From the NCBI RefSeq assembly GCF_036090055.1, contig NZ_CP107970.1, positions 1,924,501 through 1,988,500 on the forward strand: a stretch of DNA of 64,000 nt. Direction: 5' to 3'. Both the position numbers and the translations under genes were made by a program. Positions 8,018 to 16,887 of the stretch are shown here, piece after piece. The notes beneath the pieces were generated by a model. The model did no database searches, had not been told where the DNA came from, and saw only the letters and a program-made list of their open reading frames with translations. Source of the stretch: Nocardioides sp. NBC_00368 (GTDB lineage: Bacteria; Actinomycetota; Actinomycetes; Propionibacteriales; Nocardioidaceae). The stretch's first letter is position 1. The number at the start of each line of letters is the position of its first letter.

Positions 8018-8686
8018 TCACCCCACGAGCCGGTCGCGGGCGGCCGCGACGATCCGAGCGATGTCTGGGTCACTCGCCAACTGTGCGTGGGCTCTCAGCA
8101 CCAGCACGGCGACCGTGTCGTCATCGACGAGGTAGACGTATGCCAGGTGCTGATCGCCGAGCGACTCGACCATCCCGAACCCGCCATCGCCCTGCCCGAA
8201 GTCGGCCGGCGACCTCTCGCCGGTGAAGGTCTGCTTGCCGGGTGCTGTCACCGTGAAGTGGCGGCAGGCGTCGACCATGGCGTCGAGTGCGCCCATCAAC
8301 CCTGCGGGGTTTGCGCCAGGGGCAGAGACGATCTCTTCCTTGAGGTCGGCGGCGTCTGAGGCGTACGCCACCGACACCTCGACCACGCCGGACCCGGTCC
8401 ACCTCGTTCGGGCTCTCTCGAGCCGTTCGCCAGCATGCGCACAGGCCGCTGGGCCGACGTGACCGGCGCTACCGTCGACCGCCGGCGTTGTCGTCCGGAC
8501 CTGCCGCCACTCCCCCGGCAAGTCGCTCTGTTGCAGAAGCAATGTGCGAAGCCCGTCCTTCGTGCGCATCGTCCCGGCCGCCTCGTGCTGATCGCGGCCA
8601 TCTCCAGATGCGCAACCGGCACCGGTGCACACCAACACGATCGCACTGCCCAGCCGGGCAGTGCGGTTCCAGATCGAGTTGCCCAT
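8018..8686 (-). CDS. putative lipoprotein / extracellular sensor-like protein
   Basis: This 222-aa protein starts at ATG 8686 (MGNSIWNRTARLGSAIVLV). A short basic n-region and hydrophobic h-region end at CTGAGC, a loose lipobox, so the mature protein would be lipid-anchored outside the membrane. The mature part includes LLLQQSDLPGEWRQV, then two cysteines (ACAHAGERL and DACRHF) that could form a disulfide. The shape resembles PknH-like extracellular sensor domains, but I cannot assign it firmly. It sits between a large HTH-type protein and a small coiled-coil protein in the element run. Confidence 0.6.
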   Translation of the reverse strand: MGNSIWNRTARLGSAIVLVCTGAGCASGDGRDQHEAAGTMRTKDGLRTLLLQQSDLPGEWRQVRTTTPAVDGSAGHVGPAACAHAGERLERARTRWTGSGVVEVSVAYASDAADLKEEIVSAPGANPAGLMGALDAMVDACRHFTVTAPGKQTFTGERSPADFGQGDGGFGMVESLGDQHLAYVYLVDDDTVAVLVLRAHAQLASDPDIARIVAAARDRLVG

Positions 8687-8743
8687 GCCGTCCACAGCAC
8701 GCCGACGCCGGGCTTGGTGGACCACACCGTCGATCAACCGGAC

Positions 8744-10621
8744 TCATCTGGCGACCGACCTGACTTCTCGCTCAACTTGTGGAGCCTCCTCCTGCACATT
8801 CGCCGTTGGTCGCACTCGCGGCAGGAGGACCGCCTGCTGGAGCGCTGGGCCGATGGCCACGGGGTCTGCGACACGGACGTGAGTTGCCGCGGCGAACGAC
8901 TCTGCCGCGGCGGAGTTCTCGTAGCCGGCACGAGCCAGAGCACGACTGACGAGAAGCGGGAGGCGTGCGAGGCTGTTCTCTCGGATCGCCGACGGGGCGA
9001 CGTACGCCTCGAACCTGAGTCCGAGGCGGTCGGCTTCCTGCTCATTGAGCCGCATCACCTGTCGCGCCGGGCCGCGGAGGCGAGCATCTTCGGATGCGTA
9101 CTGGACACGAGCGGCGATCTCGACGCCTGAACTCACGGCGGCACAGAGGACGCCGACCGCCTCGGTGAAGTCCTCTGAGTTCGACGACGCGTGCAGGAGG
9201 TTGTTGGAAGCCGTACGTACCTCCCGCCCAACCACCACGATCGCCTCGTCCGGCCGGTCCGTGTGCCCGGCCAGGTCGAACCAGCGGTGGCCGAGACGAC
9301 GCCATGCTTCTTGTGACGCGCCGGCAGATCGCTCGATCCGGTGAGGGTCCACGAGATCGGAGTCGACGGTTCCGGCGAGGACCGTCCCGGCCGTCTCCGC
9401 GACGAGACTCTGCATGTGTGCGATGAGTCCAACCGTCCTCGGCCCGGGGCCGGCCGCCAGGACTCGTCCGACCTCGGCTTCCCAGGACGCGAGAGCGACC
9501 TCCAGCCGATTGGCTGTGTCGTCGGATCCCAACCGCATCGGACCAGGTCGTGCATTGCTCTCGAGCTCGGCGTGCAGGAACCGCTCGAACGACTCCACCC
9601 GGCTCCTCCATCCATGCGCCGGCCGCCCTCGACCATGCCCTGGCCCGCTCGGCAAGGCCGACTCGCCGCGGAACGCGTCGAGGGTGACCCCGACTGCGTG
9701 GGTGGCGACGTACAGCGTCTGCAGCGCCGAATGACGCGCAGCGCGAACGTCATCGACATGCTCCAGAAGGACCGGTTGATGATGGTCGGGACGGGTTCGC
9801 AAGATTCCGGTCGCGTCGCGGAGATTGCGCACCACCATCTCGAGGCCGACATCGGAAGCATCCCCCGATGTCCAACCCGCGCCGCTCACACTCTGCTGAA
9901 AACCGATCGCGCAGCGCGCGAGCGCATCGGCGAAGCGCTCATGACCGGGCGGTGGCACGGCGGCGACACCGGGCAGTGCTGCAAGCAGTTCACTCGTGGC
10001 GTCGATCGCGCGCACCCAGCTGCTCACCATGCCCGGCGCCTGGGTGGCCTTGGGGTCGTAAAGAATCTGACGCGCCGTCGACGATGCGTCCTCGAGCAGC
10101 TCGCCGACGCTGAGTGGATACCGAGCAGCCATCGTCGCTGTGACCTCGAACAACGGCTCCTCTGGCGCCATCTCGGCCACTCGCCGTCCGTTGATGCCGA
10201 CCGGCGAGATCTCGGTGACGAGCTGATCGAGGTGGTCGTGCACCCAACCAGCGACCGGCGAGCTCGGATCGACATCGTCCAGGAGACTGCGGACGACCCC
10301 GATCGCCGACCGGAACTCCTCGATCCGGTCGCCTTCCTGCGCCGCCCGATGGAGCGGACCAAGCCGAGCAAGACCCAGCGCAACCTTGACCGCGGTCATC
10401 CCGCCCAAGCCAGTCTTGCGCGCCAGCACCGCATCGCGTAGCGACATCGCCTCCGGCTCGGGCTCCACGTCGAGGTCCGCGAGGGCATCGACCCAGCGCT
10501 TGAGCGTGCCGTGCCGTACGCCGACGATCTCCTCCATCCGTCGCACGCTCACTGAAGGCGTGGACTGGAGAACCTCGACGACCCCTCGACGGAACGCCTC
10601 AGAGCGACGGCTGCCCGACAT
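8744..10621 (-). CDS. large unknown protein with N-terminal HTH
   Basis: The protein is 625 aa from ATG 10621, which has GAGG about six bases upstream and lies inside the end of the preceding gene (23-base overlap). Residues 1-50 (RRGVVEVLQSTPSVSVRRMEEIVGVRHGTLKRWVDAL) look like a winged or homeodomain-like HTH. The remaining 570 residues are helical, with no catalytic motif I can identify and no membrane segment. The overlap and shared direction suggest production together with the 118-aa protein upstream. It may be a backbone protein of the element, for example in partition or transfer control; that is only inference from position. Confidence 0.6.
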   Translation of the reverse strand: MSGSRRSEAFRRGVVEVLQSTPSVSVRRMEEIVGVRHGTLKRWVDALADLDVEPEPEAMSLRDAVLARKTGLGGMTAVKVALGLARLGPLHRAAQEGDRIEEFRSAIGVVRSLLDDVDPSSPVAGWVHDHLDQLVTEISPVGINGRRVAEMAPEEPLFEVTATMAARYPLSVGELLEDASSTARQILYDPKATQAPGMVSSWVRAIDATSELLAALPGVAAVPPPGHERFADALARCAIGFQQSVSGAGWTSGDASDVGLEMVVRNLRDATGILRTRPDHHQPVLLEHVDDVRAARHSALQTLYVATHAVGVTLDAFRGESALPSGPGHGRGRPAHGWRSRVESFERFLHAELESNARPGPMRLGSDDTANRLEVALASWEAEVGRVLAAGPGPRTVGLIAHMQSLVAETAGTVLAGTVDSDLVDPHRIERSAGASQEAWRRLGHRWFDLAGHTDRPDEAIVVVGREVRTASNNLLHASSNSEDFTEAVGVLCAAVSSGVEIAARVQYASEDARLRGPARQVMRLNEQEADRLGLRFEAYVAPSAIRENSLARLPLLVSRALARAGYENSAAAESFAAATHVRVADPVAIGPALQQAVLLPRVRPTANVQEEAPQVEREVRSVAR

Positions 10622-10955
10622 GGCGCGCCTCGCGGAGGAGATTGCTGATCTCGACAACCAGCTCGGTCAGGCCAGGCTCGACGGGTAGTTCGGAGACCAG
10701 CTTCCAAGCCGATTCCAGGACCTCAAGCACGCTCCGTTCTCCCGCCTCGGCCGTCTCGGCCAGGTGATGCGACTTCTCTGAGAACGAATGTCCCGACGGA
10801 AGCAGGTTCAAAACCTCAGCCCGTGCCGCCTCGAGGCCGACGGTCAGAGACGAAAGGCCCGGCGTGTACGTCGCTTCGCCCGTCGCTTGAACCGCAGCGA
10901 ACAACAGCAGCGACACCGTCTCCAGCACCGTGTCCTTCTCCAGCTTCACGCTCAT
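10599..10955 (-). CDS. small unknown helical protein
   Basis: The protein is 118 aa from ATG 10955, behind an AGAGAGGA site. It is acidic and helical (LETVSLLLFAAVQATGEATYTPGLSSLTVGLEAARAEVLNLL). Its end overlaps the start of the 625-aa HTH protein by 23 bases, which points to coupled translation. No family is recognised. It lies just downstream of the ArdC-like gene, in the same direction. Confidence 0.6.
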   Translation of the reverse strand: MSVKLEKDTVLETVSLLLFAAVQATGEATYTPGLSSLTVGLEAARAEVLNLLPSGHSFSEKSHHLAETAEAGERSVLEVLESAWKLVSELPVEPGLTELVVEISNLLREARHVGQPSL

Positions 10956-11072
10956 CGGTCGGGTCCTCTCTGCTCCGGTTAACTCCCTCACGTGTCGCTG
11001 GATGTGGTCGGGCATACGACCTCCGGTTGCGGACAACCTGGCCGAACGCTCTTGGGTCCGCGATCGTCGGCC

Positions 11073-12605
11073 TCACCTGCTGATCCCCGCCCGCCTGGGT
11101 GCCCTCGGCGAGACATCCAGATCCGTACTCCTCAACTGCGACTCAGGCGGTGACGGTGGCGCGATCGCCGGCCGTTCATCCGGCGCTGGCGGACTGCCGT
11201 CACCGACCTGGAACGTCCCGAGCTTGTCCAGCGTCGCAATTGCGCTCTTCCGCACCCGCTCCGCGGTCTCCTGCACGACCTCGACCGGCTCCTTGCCAGG
11301 CACCCGGCTCGCCCAGGTCGAGACGTACGGCACCGTATAGTCGCTCGTATCCATCCCGTGCGCGGCCGCGATCATCAGCGCGAAGCTCTCCGCCTCGACC
11401 TCTTGGATCCCCCGGTGCAGCGAGGCGTCAACACTGTCCGGGCCGCCCAGCGTCAGATGCCCCAGTTCGTGCGCGAGCGTCTTCACCTGCGCGGCATCGT
11501 CCATGTCCGTACGCACCGACACCTCGCCGAGCATGTAATCGGTCAGCCCGTTCGCCCCACCGATCGCCTCCGCGCTGTTGACCAGGCGCAGCTCGAACCC
11601 ACGCTGGGTGACCTGATCGGCGAGCGCGTCCCACAGGCCGTCCGGCGCCTGCCCCTCCAGAACCTTCGGCTGCGGCGGCTCAGGCAAAGGTGCGCCATCC
11701 GTCTGAGAGACATCGAAGACCGTCGCCAAACGCGTCCCGATCATCCGTGACCTGACCGTCTCCCCCGCCGCCGGCTGCTCACCCCGACCAAGCCGCCGCC
11801 ACGACCGATCATCCTCAGGAGTCGCAGACGCGAACCTCCCCGTCACCGGCGCCAGGATCGCGTACCCCGTCTGCCCCTTCATCACCTGCCGCCCCATCTG
11901 GAGCCACTGCCGATAGCCGGCCACGTAGGTCGGGAACGGCTCAGGAACCAACCCCTTCTCGTACGCTCCCAAGTGCTGCACCGCGATCAGCATCGTGTTC
12001 CGCCAGGACCTCGACCGAAACTGCGCTGCGAACGTCAGCGACCGCTTCCAGTCCTCCCCCGTCAGCAGAGCGCTGACCGACTCAGTCAGCTTCTCTTGGA
12101 CTGCCTCGAGCTTTTCCTCGCGCGACTGCTTCGCACGTGACTCAGCCTGCGGGGTGGAGCCGACGGTGTCGTACTCCACCAACCCGCCAGTCCGACGTCG
12201 CTCGGTCGCCTCGGCGACAAGCTCACTGAAATAGTCATCAGCCGCGCGGCCGGATGTCACGTACGTAACGCTCCGGTCGGCCGCCGCGACCGCCTCGTCA
12301 ACGGTGTCAGCGTGGCCCTCGTCGTCGTACCGACTCCGCCACGGCGTCCTCGCCTCCGGATCCCGGCTACTTCGATCCGGCTCGACCCGCCACTGGAACC
12401 CGTCAGCGATGAACGAGTTGTGATCCCCCGGCTCGATCCGGCACACCAGTCCATCTGCGACCCGCCGGAACCCGAAGAACTTCCCCGGCCACCGGTCCTC
12501 TGCCGCGTCGTACTCCACCCACCCTGCGGGGACCTGCTCGGCGCTGCTCTGCGTCTGCTCCCAAACCATCGTGATCACCAGCTGTCGAGACTCGCGCCGG
12601 GCCAT
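11073..12605 (-). CDS. ArdC-like ssDNA-binding protein with zincin protease motif
   Basis: This 510-aa protein starts at ATG 12605; a second ATG at 12569 is possible. An unassigned N-terminal region of about 120 residues precedes an ArdC N-terminal-type domain (KLTESVSALLTGEDWKRSLTFAAQFRSRSWRNTMLIAVQH, then PTYVAGYRQWLQMGRQVMKGQTGYAI). The C-terminal half has the zinc-metallopeptidase motif HELGH near residues 378-382 and a downstream VEAESFA glutamate. ArdC-type proteins of plasmids bind single-stranded DNA and protect incoming DNA from restriction. A role during conjugative entry fits the nearby relaxase and R-M-like genes. The proline-rich tail looks unstructured. Confidence 0.85.
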   Translation of the reverse strand: MARRESRQLVITMVWEQTQSSAEQVPAGWVEYDAAEDRWPGKFFGFRRVADGLVCRIEPGDHNSFIADGFQWRVEPDRSSRDPEARTPWRSRYDDEGHADTVDEAVAAADRSVTYVTSGRAADDYFSELVAEATERRRTGGLVEYDTVGSTPQAESRAKQSREEKLEAVQEKLTESVSALLTGEDWKRSLTFAAQFRSRSWRNTMLIAVQHLGAYEKGLVPEPFPTYVAGYRQWLQMGRQVMKGQTGYAILAPVTGRFASATPEDDRSWRRLGRGEQPAAGETVRSRMIGTRLATVFDVSQTDGAPLPEPPQPKVLEGQAPDGLWDALADQVTQRGFELRLVNSAEAIGGANGLTDYMLGEVSVRTDMDDAAQVKTLAHELGHLTLGGPDSVDASLHRGIQEVEAESFALMIAAAHGMDTSDYTVPYVSTWASRVPGKEPVEVVQETAERVRKSAIATLDKLGTFQVGDGSPPAPDERPAIAPPSPPESQLRSTDLDVSPRAPRRAGISR

Positions 12606-12993
12606 GCCGGCGCCTACTCCCTCGACAGCACGACAGGATGGCACTGACTGGACGAGAACCTCGATACATGTGCGTCAGTCCGCCCACAAAGGGCTCGGAT
12701 TGGAATCGTGGGGAGGTGTTTCCCCCGCCAAGTTCGCAATGGGAGGTTGCAATTGAAGGGTCGGCCCCTGCTCGTTGTCCCCGTCAGAACAGCCCGTCGG
12801 CTGACCATGCTGCGGCCCCCAACTCTCCAGATTTGCACGCCAGTCCGTCTCGCTTGCGCCATACTGCTACGCAGCCAAACGCGCCCGACGTGCCGCCGTG
12901 CTCGTGTCTAACGCAGGGTGTATTGGCCTGAGTCTTATGGCGACATCTCCAGCGCGCCACGCGCCGGAGACTTACGTGAGGACCTAGTACCGC
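12606..12993. other. divergent intergenic region
   Basis: About 390 bases separate the ArdC-like gene (minus) from the predicted nuclease gene (plus). Short frames here have no ribosome site or family match. The region must hold promoters for both directions; no clear -35/-10 pair stood out. Confidence 0.4.
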
Positions 12994-13599
12994 ATGCCCG
13001 ACGAGGAAGTCCAGGAACGTGGTCGCGAAGGCGTGGGCATGGTCAAGGCCTGGCTAGAAGCGACCACGTGGATGGAATTCCCGGTCAATGCTTACGAGGA
13101 CGGGTTGAGATGCACCGTCCCGCTTCTCGCCGGCAAGAAGAAGTTCGATCTACGTGGTCATCATCTGGGCCACAAGCACCAGCGGCGTGGCTTGACTGTC
13201 GAGTGTAAGCGCTACAGGACCAAGGGCGGCCAACTCAAGGAATACCGGCGGTTCCTGGCGATCGCGTACAGCTTCCACGCGAAGCAGATTGAACTTCTCG
13301 GCGGACCGCTCGCTGAGGACTTCCTGTGGGTGACGAGCAACCCCTTCGACAACACCAAGATCGAGTGGGCCCACCTTCGCTCGGAGGAACACATGCTTGA
13401 CGCGCTCGCGGACGAGGCCAACGCGGATGTCCTTGGTGAGGATCACGAAGTCGACGAGAAGCTGGCGCGAACGGTTGCGTCGGGCATCTGGCTCTTGGTC
13501 TTCGACGAGCGGCAGATGGACGTGACCCTGACCGCCAGCGAGCTGAAGAAGGTTATGACAGTGCTTGAGCGAGAGGGGCCTGGACTGTGGCAGCACTGA
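12994..13599 (+). CDS. predicted PD-(D/E)xK-type nuclease-like protein (defence candidate)
   Basis: The 201-aa protein starts at ATG 12994. The segment KKFDLRGHHLGHKHQRRGLTVECKRYRTKGG (about residues 49-79) has an aspartate in FDLRG followed by ExK in VECKRY. That spacing fits the core of PD-(D/E)xK restriction-endonuclease-like folds. Downstream it has FLWVTSNPFDNTKIEWAHL and an aspartate-rich middle; no other domain is seen. Its end overlaps the next gene by 13 bases, so both proteins are likely made together. A DNA methyltransferase gene follows, which supports a restriction or defence role. Fold assignment rests on motif reading only. Confidence 0.65.
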   Translation: MPDEEVQERGREGVGMVKAWLEATTWMEFPVNAYEDGLRCTVPLLAGKKKFDLRGHHLGHKHQRRGLTVECKRYRTKGGQLKEYRRFLAIAYSFHAKQIELLGGPLAEDFLWVTSNPFDNTKIEWAHLRSEEHMLDALADEANADVLGEDHEVDEKLARTVASGIWLLVFDERQMDVTLTASELKKVMTVLEREGPGLWQH

Positions 13600-14915
13600 G
13601 CGATGCGATGGCCGCAGCCGAGAATGAGACCGACCTGTTCGAGTACATCCGTCAGGTCAAGAGTGCCGTGATCCGCTCGGTTGAGGAGATGAACCCGACG
13701 GTCAAAATCAACGACACGGGTCACTTCAATCACAGCGCGGCTCCGGACTTGGTCCTGAGTTGGCCGGGACAACGCGAGGAGCGGCCGCTCTACGTGAGAC
13801 GGTCCTACGACGAGCTCGCCGCCGGCCACGACGTGCAACGGCTCGCCGAGGTCGCGCCCGTCTTCCTCTCCGTCGGCCGACAGGACCGAGGCGACCGAAG
13901 CGAGAACCTCCAGCGCCTCGGCGTGGCCCGGCCTGAGAATCGATCCGTGCTGGTGACCAACGCGGCGACTGTCGACATGTTCACCGAGTCACACGTTGGC
14001 TCTGCCTCACCCCTCGCCGGAGCCGTCGCGTCCGCGATCCTCCCGACCGGCCAGGGGCTGGTCGACCAGGAGACCGCGGCGCCCGTAATTGACGGCTCCG
14101 CTGACGTGCTTGCTCACCTGGCCGAGGTCTTGAACCCGGAGGGTCTGTCGAGGGTGACAAAGGTTGCCGCTGTCGTCTCCGCCGCGTTTGGCGCCGACCT
14201 GCCTATGGCAGGCGACGACGTTGCCCTGTTCTCGATGCAGGAGGCGCGCGAGCTCTTGCCGTGGCTGCTGCGTAGCGACGGGGTGACCGACGACACTGAC
14301 TTCTGGCAGTTCATCGCCGAACGCGTGACCGTGCATCACCTCGAGGAGCTCGCCGAGGAGCTGGCCGACATCGAGCTGTCTCCCCTGTGCAACCAGGGGT
14401 GGTCCACCTGGTGGGCGAAGGGCGGATCGCTCGGGTTGTCGATGCGCGCCCAGGGCGAGGACCGTTCAGGCGACGGGTGGTTCATGCGCGGGAAGCTGCT
14501 GACATACGAGACCGGCGACGCGGCGTTCAGGTTCCCCACCTACGGCCAAGCACTCAAAGCCCGCGGGTCCGTATCGAGTGCGACTTGGGAGGCCATTCGA
14601 GACGGCCTCCAGGATGCGCGACTCATGCAGATCGTTCTACGAGGACTGGCGCGGTCCATTCGCATCGACGCCGAGGAATCCGGCGACGTCGCGGACGACA
14701 CCGACGCCATTTTGTCATCGGTCGAGGATCGCTACTACGTCGACCAGGTCACTCTTCGCTACGGACTCGCCGATGAGGAACGACTGGTGCGAGTCATGTT
14801 TGGAGACCAGATCGCGCACAACGAGGGCTCAGCAACTGTGCGTGACCTACTGGTGGCGCTGGCACGCGCAGGCGCCTACCGTAACCCTGTCGACCTCACG
14901 CATCTGACCAAGTAG
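13587..14915 (+). CDS. unknown partner protein of the nuclease-like gene
   Basis: The 442-aa protein starts at GTG 13587, overlapping the previous gene. Residues about 40-75 (NDTGHFNHSAAPDLVLSWPGQREERPLYVRRS) recall a PD-(D/E)xK core in which the ExK element is replaced by YVRR, so a degenerate nuclease fold is possible. The middle has LPTGQGLVDQETAAPVIDG; the rest is helical with WSTWWAKGGSLGLSMRAQGE. I recognise no family. The overlap with the preceding gene and the methyltransferase about 425 bases downstream suggest a three-gene module in which this may be a specificity or effector subunit. Confidence 0.65.
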   Translation: MAALSDAMAAAENETDLFEYIRQVKSAVIRSVEEMNPTVKINDTGHFNHSAAPDLVLSWPGQREERPLYVRRSYDELAAGHDVQRLAEVAPVFLSVGRQDRGDRSENLQRLGVARPENRSVLVTNAATVDMFTESHVGSASPLAGAVASAILPTGQGLVDQETAAPVIDGSADVLAHLAEVLNPEGLSRVTKVAAVVSAAFGADLPMAGDDVALFSMQEARELLPWLLRSDGVTDDTDFWQFIAERVTVHHLEELAEELADIELSPLCNQGWSTWWAKGGSLGLSMRAQGEDRSGDGWFMRGKLLTYETGDAAFRFPTYGQALKARGSVSSATWEAIRDGLQDARLMQIVLRGLARSIRIDAEESGDVADDTDAILSSVEDRYYVDQVTLRYGLADEERLVRVMFGDQIAHNEGSATVRDLLVALARAGAYRNPVDLTHLTK

Positions 14916-15339
14916 CGACTCCAATCGACACCGGAGCGCGGCAGCACCCATACGCGTCGACTACGACGCATGCATCGACCGTGGCGTCCCCCGTTCGCTT
15001 AAAGGGCAGACAGGCGTGGAGAGAAGCAGCGATGCTGACCACCGAGCTTCCCGGTAGCCAGATCGAGGCGAGGATGGCCAGGACTCGCTGTGGGTGGTCG
15101 CGTGAGGTGTCGCATGTCCGCCACATCGAAGCTGCTGCCGCTCCAACCACTGTCGATGACGACCACCGAACTGGCCGGGGTCTCCTTGGGGCGACTCGAC
15201 GGTTCTTGGGCCACACTGTTCCGCTGTCCGGCATATTCATAGCACCCGAAGTGGAAACTTGACGCCAGTTCCAGCATTCCACGGCCCCGCCCCAGTCGTG
15301 CTGATTCACTTCGATCAGTGCTCAGCCGAGGGGGACGCC
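14916..15339. other. gap before the methyltransferase
   Basis: About 424 bases. A 42-codon frame at 15114-15242 (MSATSKLLPLQPLSMTTTELAG...) and a second TTEL-G-containing frame just before it look mildly protein-like and could be remnants of one short gene. Neither has a good ribosome site. The gap probably also holds the methyltransferase promoter. Confidence 0.3.
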
Positions 15340-16818
15340 GTGACAGCTCTAGAAACGGGTGTCATTTACCGCGAGGACAACCTGCTCGCGCTCTCTCGCT
15401 TGCCGTCTGATTCGGTTGATCTTGTCTACCTCGACCCGCCCTTCTTCTCAAACAAGAACTACGAGGTCATCTGGGGCGACGAGGCGGAGGTCCGATCTTT
15501 TGAGGACAGATGGGACGGCGGCATCATGCATTACATCCTCTGGATGCGGGAGCGTGCCCGCCAACTCCACCGAGTTCTCAAACCCACTGGCTCGTTCTAC
15601 CTGCACTGCGACCCGACCGCGAGCCATTACCTCAAGGTCATGCTCGACGACATCTTTGGCCTGGCGCGCTTCCGCGGCGAGATCACCTGGCTTAGGACGA
15701 CGACACATAACGACGCGAGACGCTGGAGCCCTAACTCGGACACCCTTCTCTACTATGGCAAGTCCGGCTCAGTTACGTGGAACCCGGCCCACGGCCCACA
15801 CGACCCCACCTACGTAGCAAGCAAGTATCGCCACCAAGACGCCGACGGCCGCCTGTACCGCCTCGACAACATGACCAGCCCGACCGAGCGCCCCAACCTC
15901 ACCTACGAATGGCTGGGCCACAAGCCACCCCGAAAGGGCTGGCGCTACTCCCTCGAGACGATGCAACGCCTTCATGAAGAAGGACGAATCTGGTATCCGG
16001 CCTCGAAGAACAACCGGCCACAGCTCAAACGGTACCTCGACGAACAGCCGGGTCCGGTTATCGGCAACGTGTGGACCGATATCCGCCCCCTCAACAGCCG
16101 CGCACGTGAACGGCTCGGATACCCCACACAGAAACCCGAGGCCCTCCTCCGGCGGATCATCGAGGCCAGCAGCAACCCGGGCGACATCGTGCTGGATCCC
16201 TTCTGCGGCTGCGGAACGACAATCAGCGTAGCCGAGCAGACTGGTAGGCGATGGCTGGGAATCGACGTATCGCTCACCGCCGTCAACATAATCAGTGCCC
16301 GACTTAACCGAATCCCCGGTGCGACCCGCGTCCGATATATCGGACTCCCAGAGGATCCAAGCAGCCTCTACGAACTTCGACCGTTCGAGTTCCAGAACTG
16401 GGCCATTCGCAAGTTCTTCGGCACTCACTCACCTCGTAAGTCCGGCGATATGGGCATCGATGGCTACAGTCTCTTGGTCGGAAACCCGATCCAGGTCAAA
16501 CGCTCGTACAGTGTTGGCCGCAACGTGATCGACAACTTCGAGACCGCGATGCGCCGCGGCGGCCACGACGCTGGCTACATCGTCGGTTTCTCCTTCACCC
16601 GCGGCGCTCGGGAAGAGGTGGCCCGGGCCCGCGTTCAGGATGGCCTAGATATCCGACTCGTCACCGTTGAACAGCTCCTGGACGAAGCCCGGCTCCCTGA
16701 CCGCGTGCCCGAATTGGCCAGTGTTACGGAGCTGCCACTTCCGCCTGCACGAGAGCGCGACGCTCTCCCCACCGCGGAGGAGCTCATCGCGAGCGACACT
16801 GTCACAAACACTGCATGA
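15340..16818 (+). CDS. N6/N4 DNA methyltransferase fused to Mrr-like nuclease domain
   Basis: The 492-aa protein starts at GTG 15340 right after GAGGGGGA; the longer frame to 15259 lacks such a site. The catalytic motif IV DPPF is at residues 32-35 and the SAM-binding motif DPFCGCGTT is near 286-294. This order, catalytic before SAM-binding, is that of beta-class amino-methyltransferases. The C-terminal part (about 350-460) reads NWAIRKFFGTHSPRKSGDMGIDG...NPIQVKRS, with D near 369 and QVK at 385-387, the core of an Mrr_cat-type PD-(D/E)xK nuclease. The fusion would give modification and cleavage in one chain. The last 38 codons lie in a 186-bp repeat copied by the following IS; the gene itself is intact. 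Confidence 0.88.
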   Translation: MTALETGVIYREDNLLALSRLPSDSVDLVYLDPPFFSNKNYEVIWGDEAEVRSFEDRWDGGIMHYILWMRERARQLHRVLKPTGSFYLHCDPTASHYLKVMLDDIFGLARFRGEITWLRTTTHNDARRWSPNSDTLLYYGKSGSVTWNPAHGPHDPTYVASKYRHQDADGRLYRLDNMTSPTERPNLTYEWLGHKPPRKGWRYSLETMQRLHEEGRIWYPASKNNRPQLKRYLDEQPGPVIGNVWTDIRPLNSRARERLGYPTQKPEALLRRIIEASSNPGDIVLDPFCGCGTTISVAEQTGRRWLGIDVSLTAVNIISARLNRIPGATRVRYIGLPEDPSSLYELRPFEFQNWAIRKFFGTHSPRKSGDMGIDGYSLLVGNPIQVKRSYSVGRNVIDNFETAMRRGGHDAGYIVGFSFTRGAREEVARARVQDGLDIRLVTVEQLLDEARLPDRVPELASVTELPLPPARERDALPTAEELIASDTVTNTA

Positions 16819-16887
16819 CCTCGCCCGGATCGACCTTAGTCAACCTGGACTCAGCCCAGCTGCGTGTCAGCACTGAGGTCAATCCGA
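16702..16887 (+). repeat. 186-bp direct repeat, copy 1
   Basis: This copy covers the last codons, stop and 69 downstream bases of the methyltransferase. It is identical to 18696-18881 over all 186 bases that I aligned. The two copies exactly border the IS ends, so they read as a very long target-site duplication. Confidence 0.92.

Noticed and set aside
12614..12862. 82-codon minus-strand frame upstream of the ArdC-like gene
   Set aside because: No ribosome site, arginine/serine-rich composition and no family resemblance; more likely promoter DNA.
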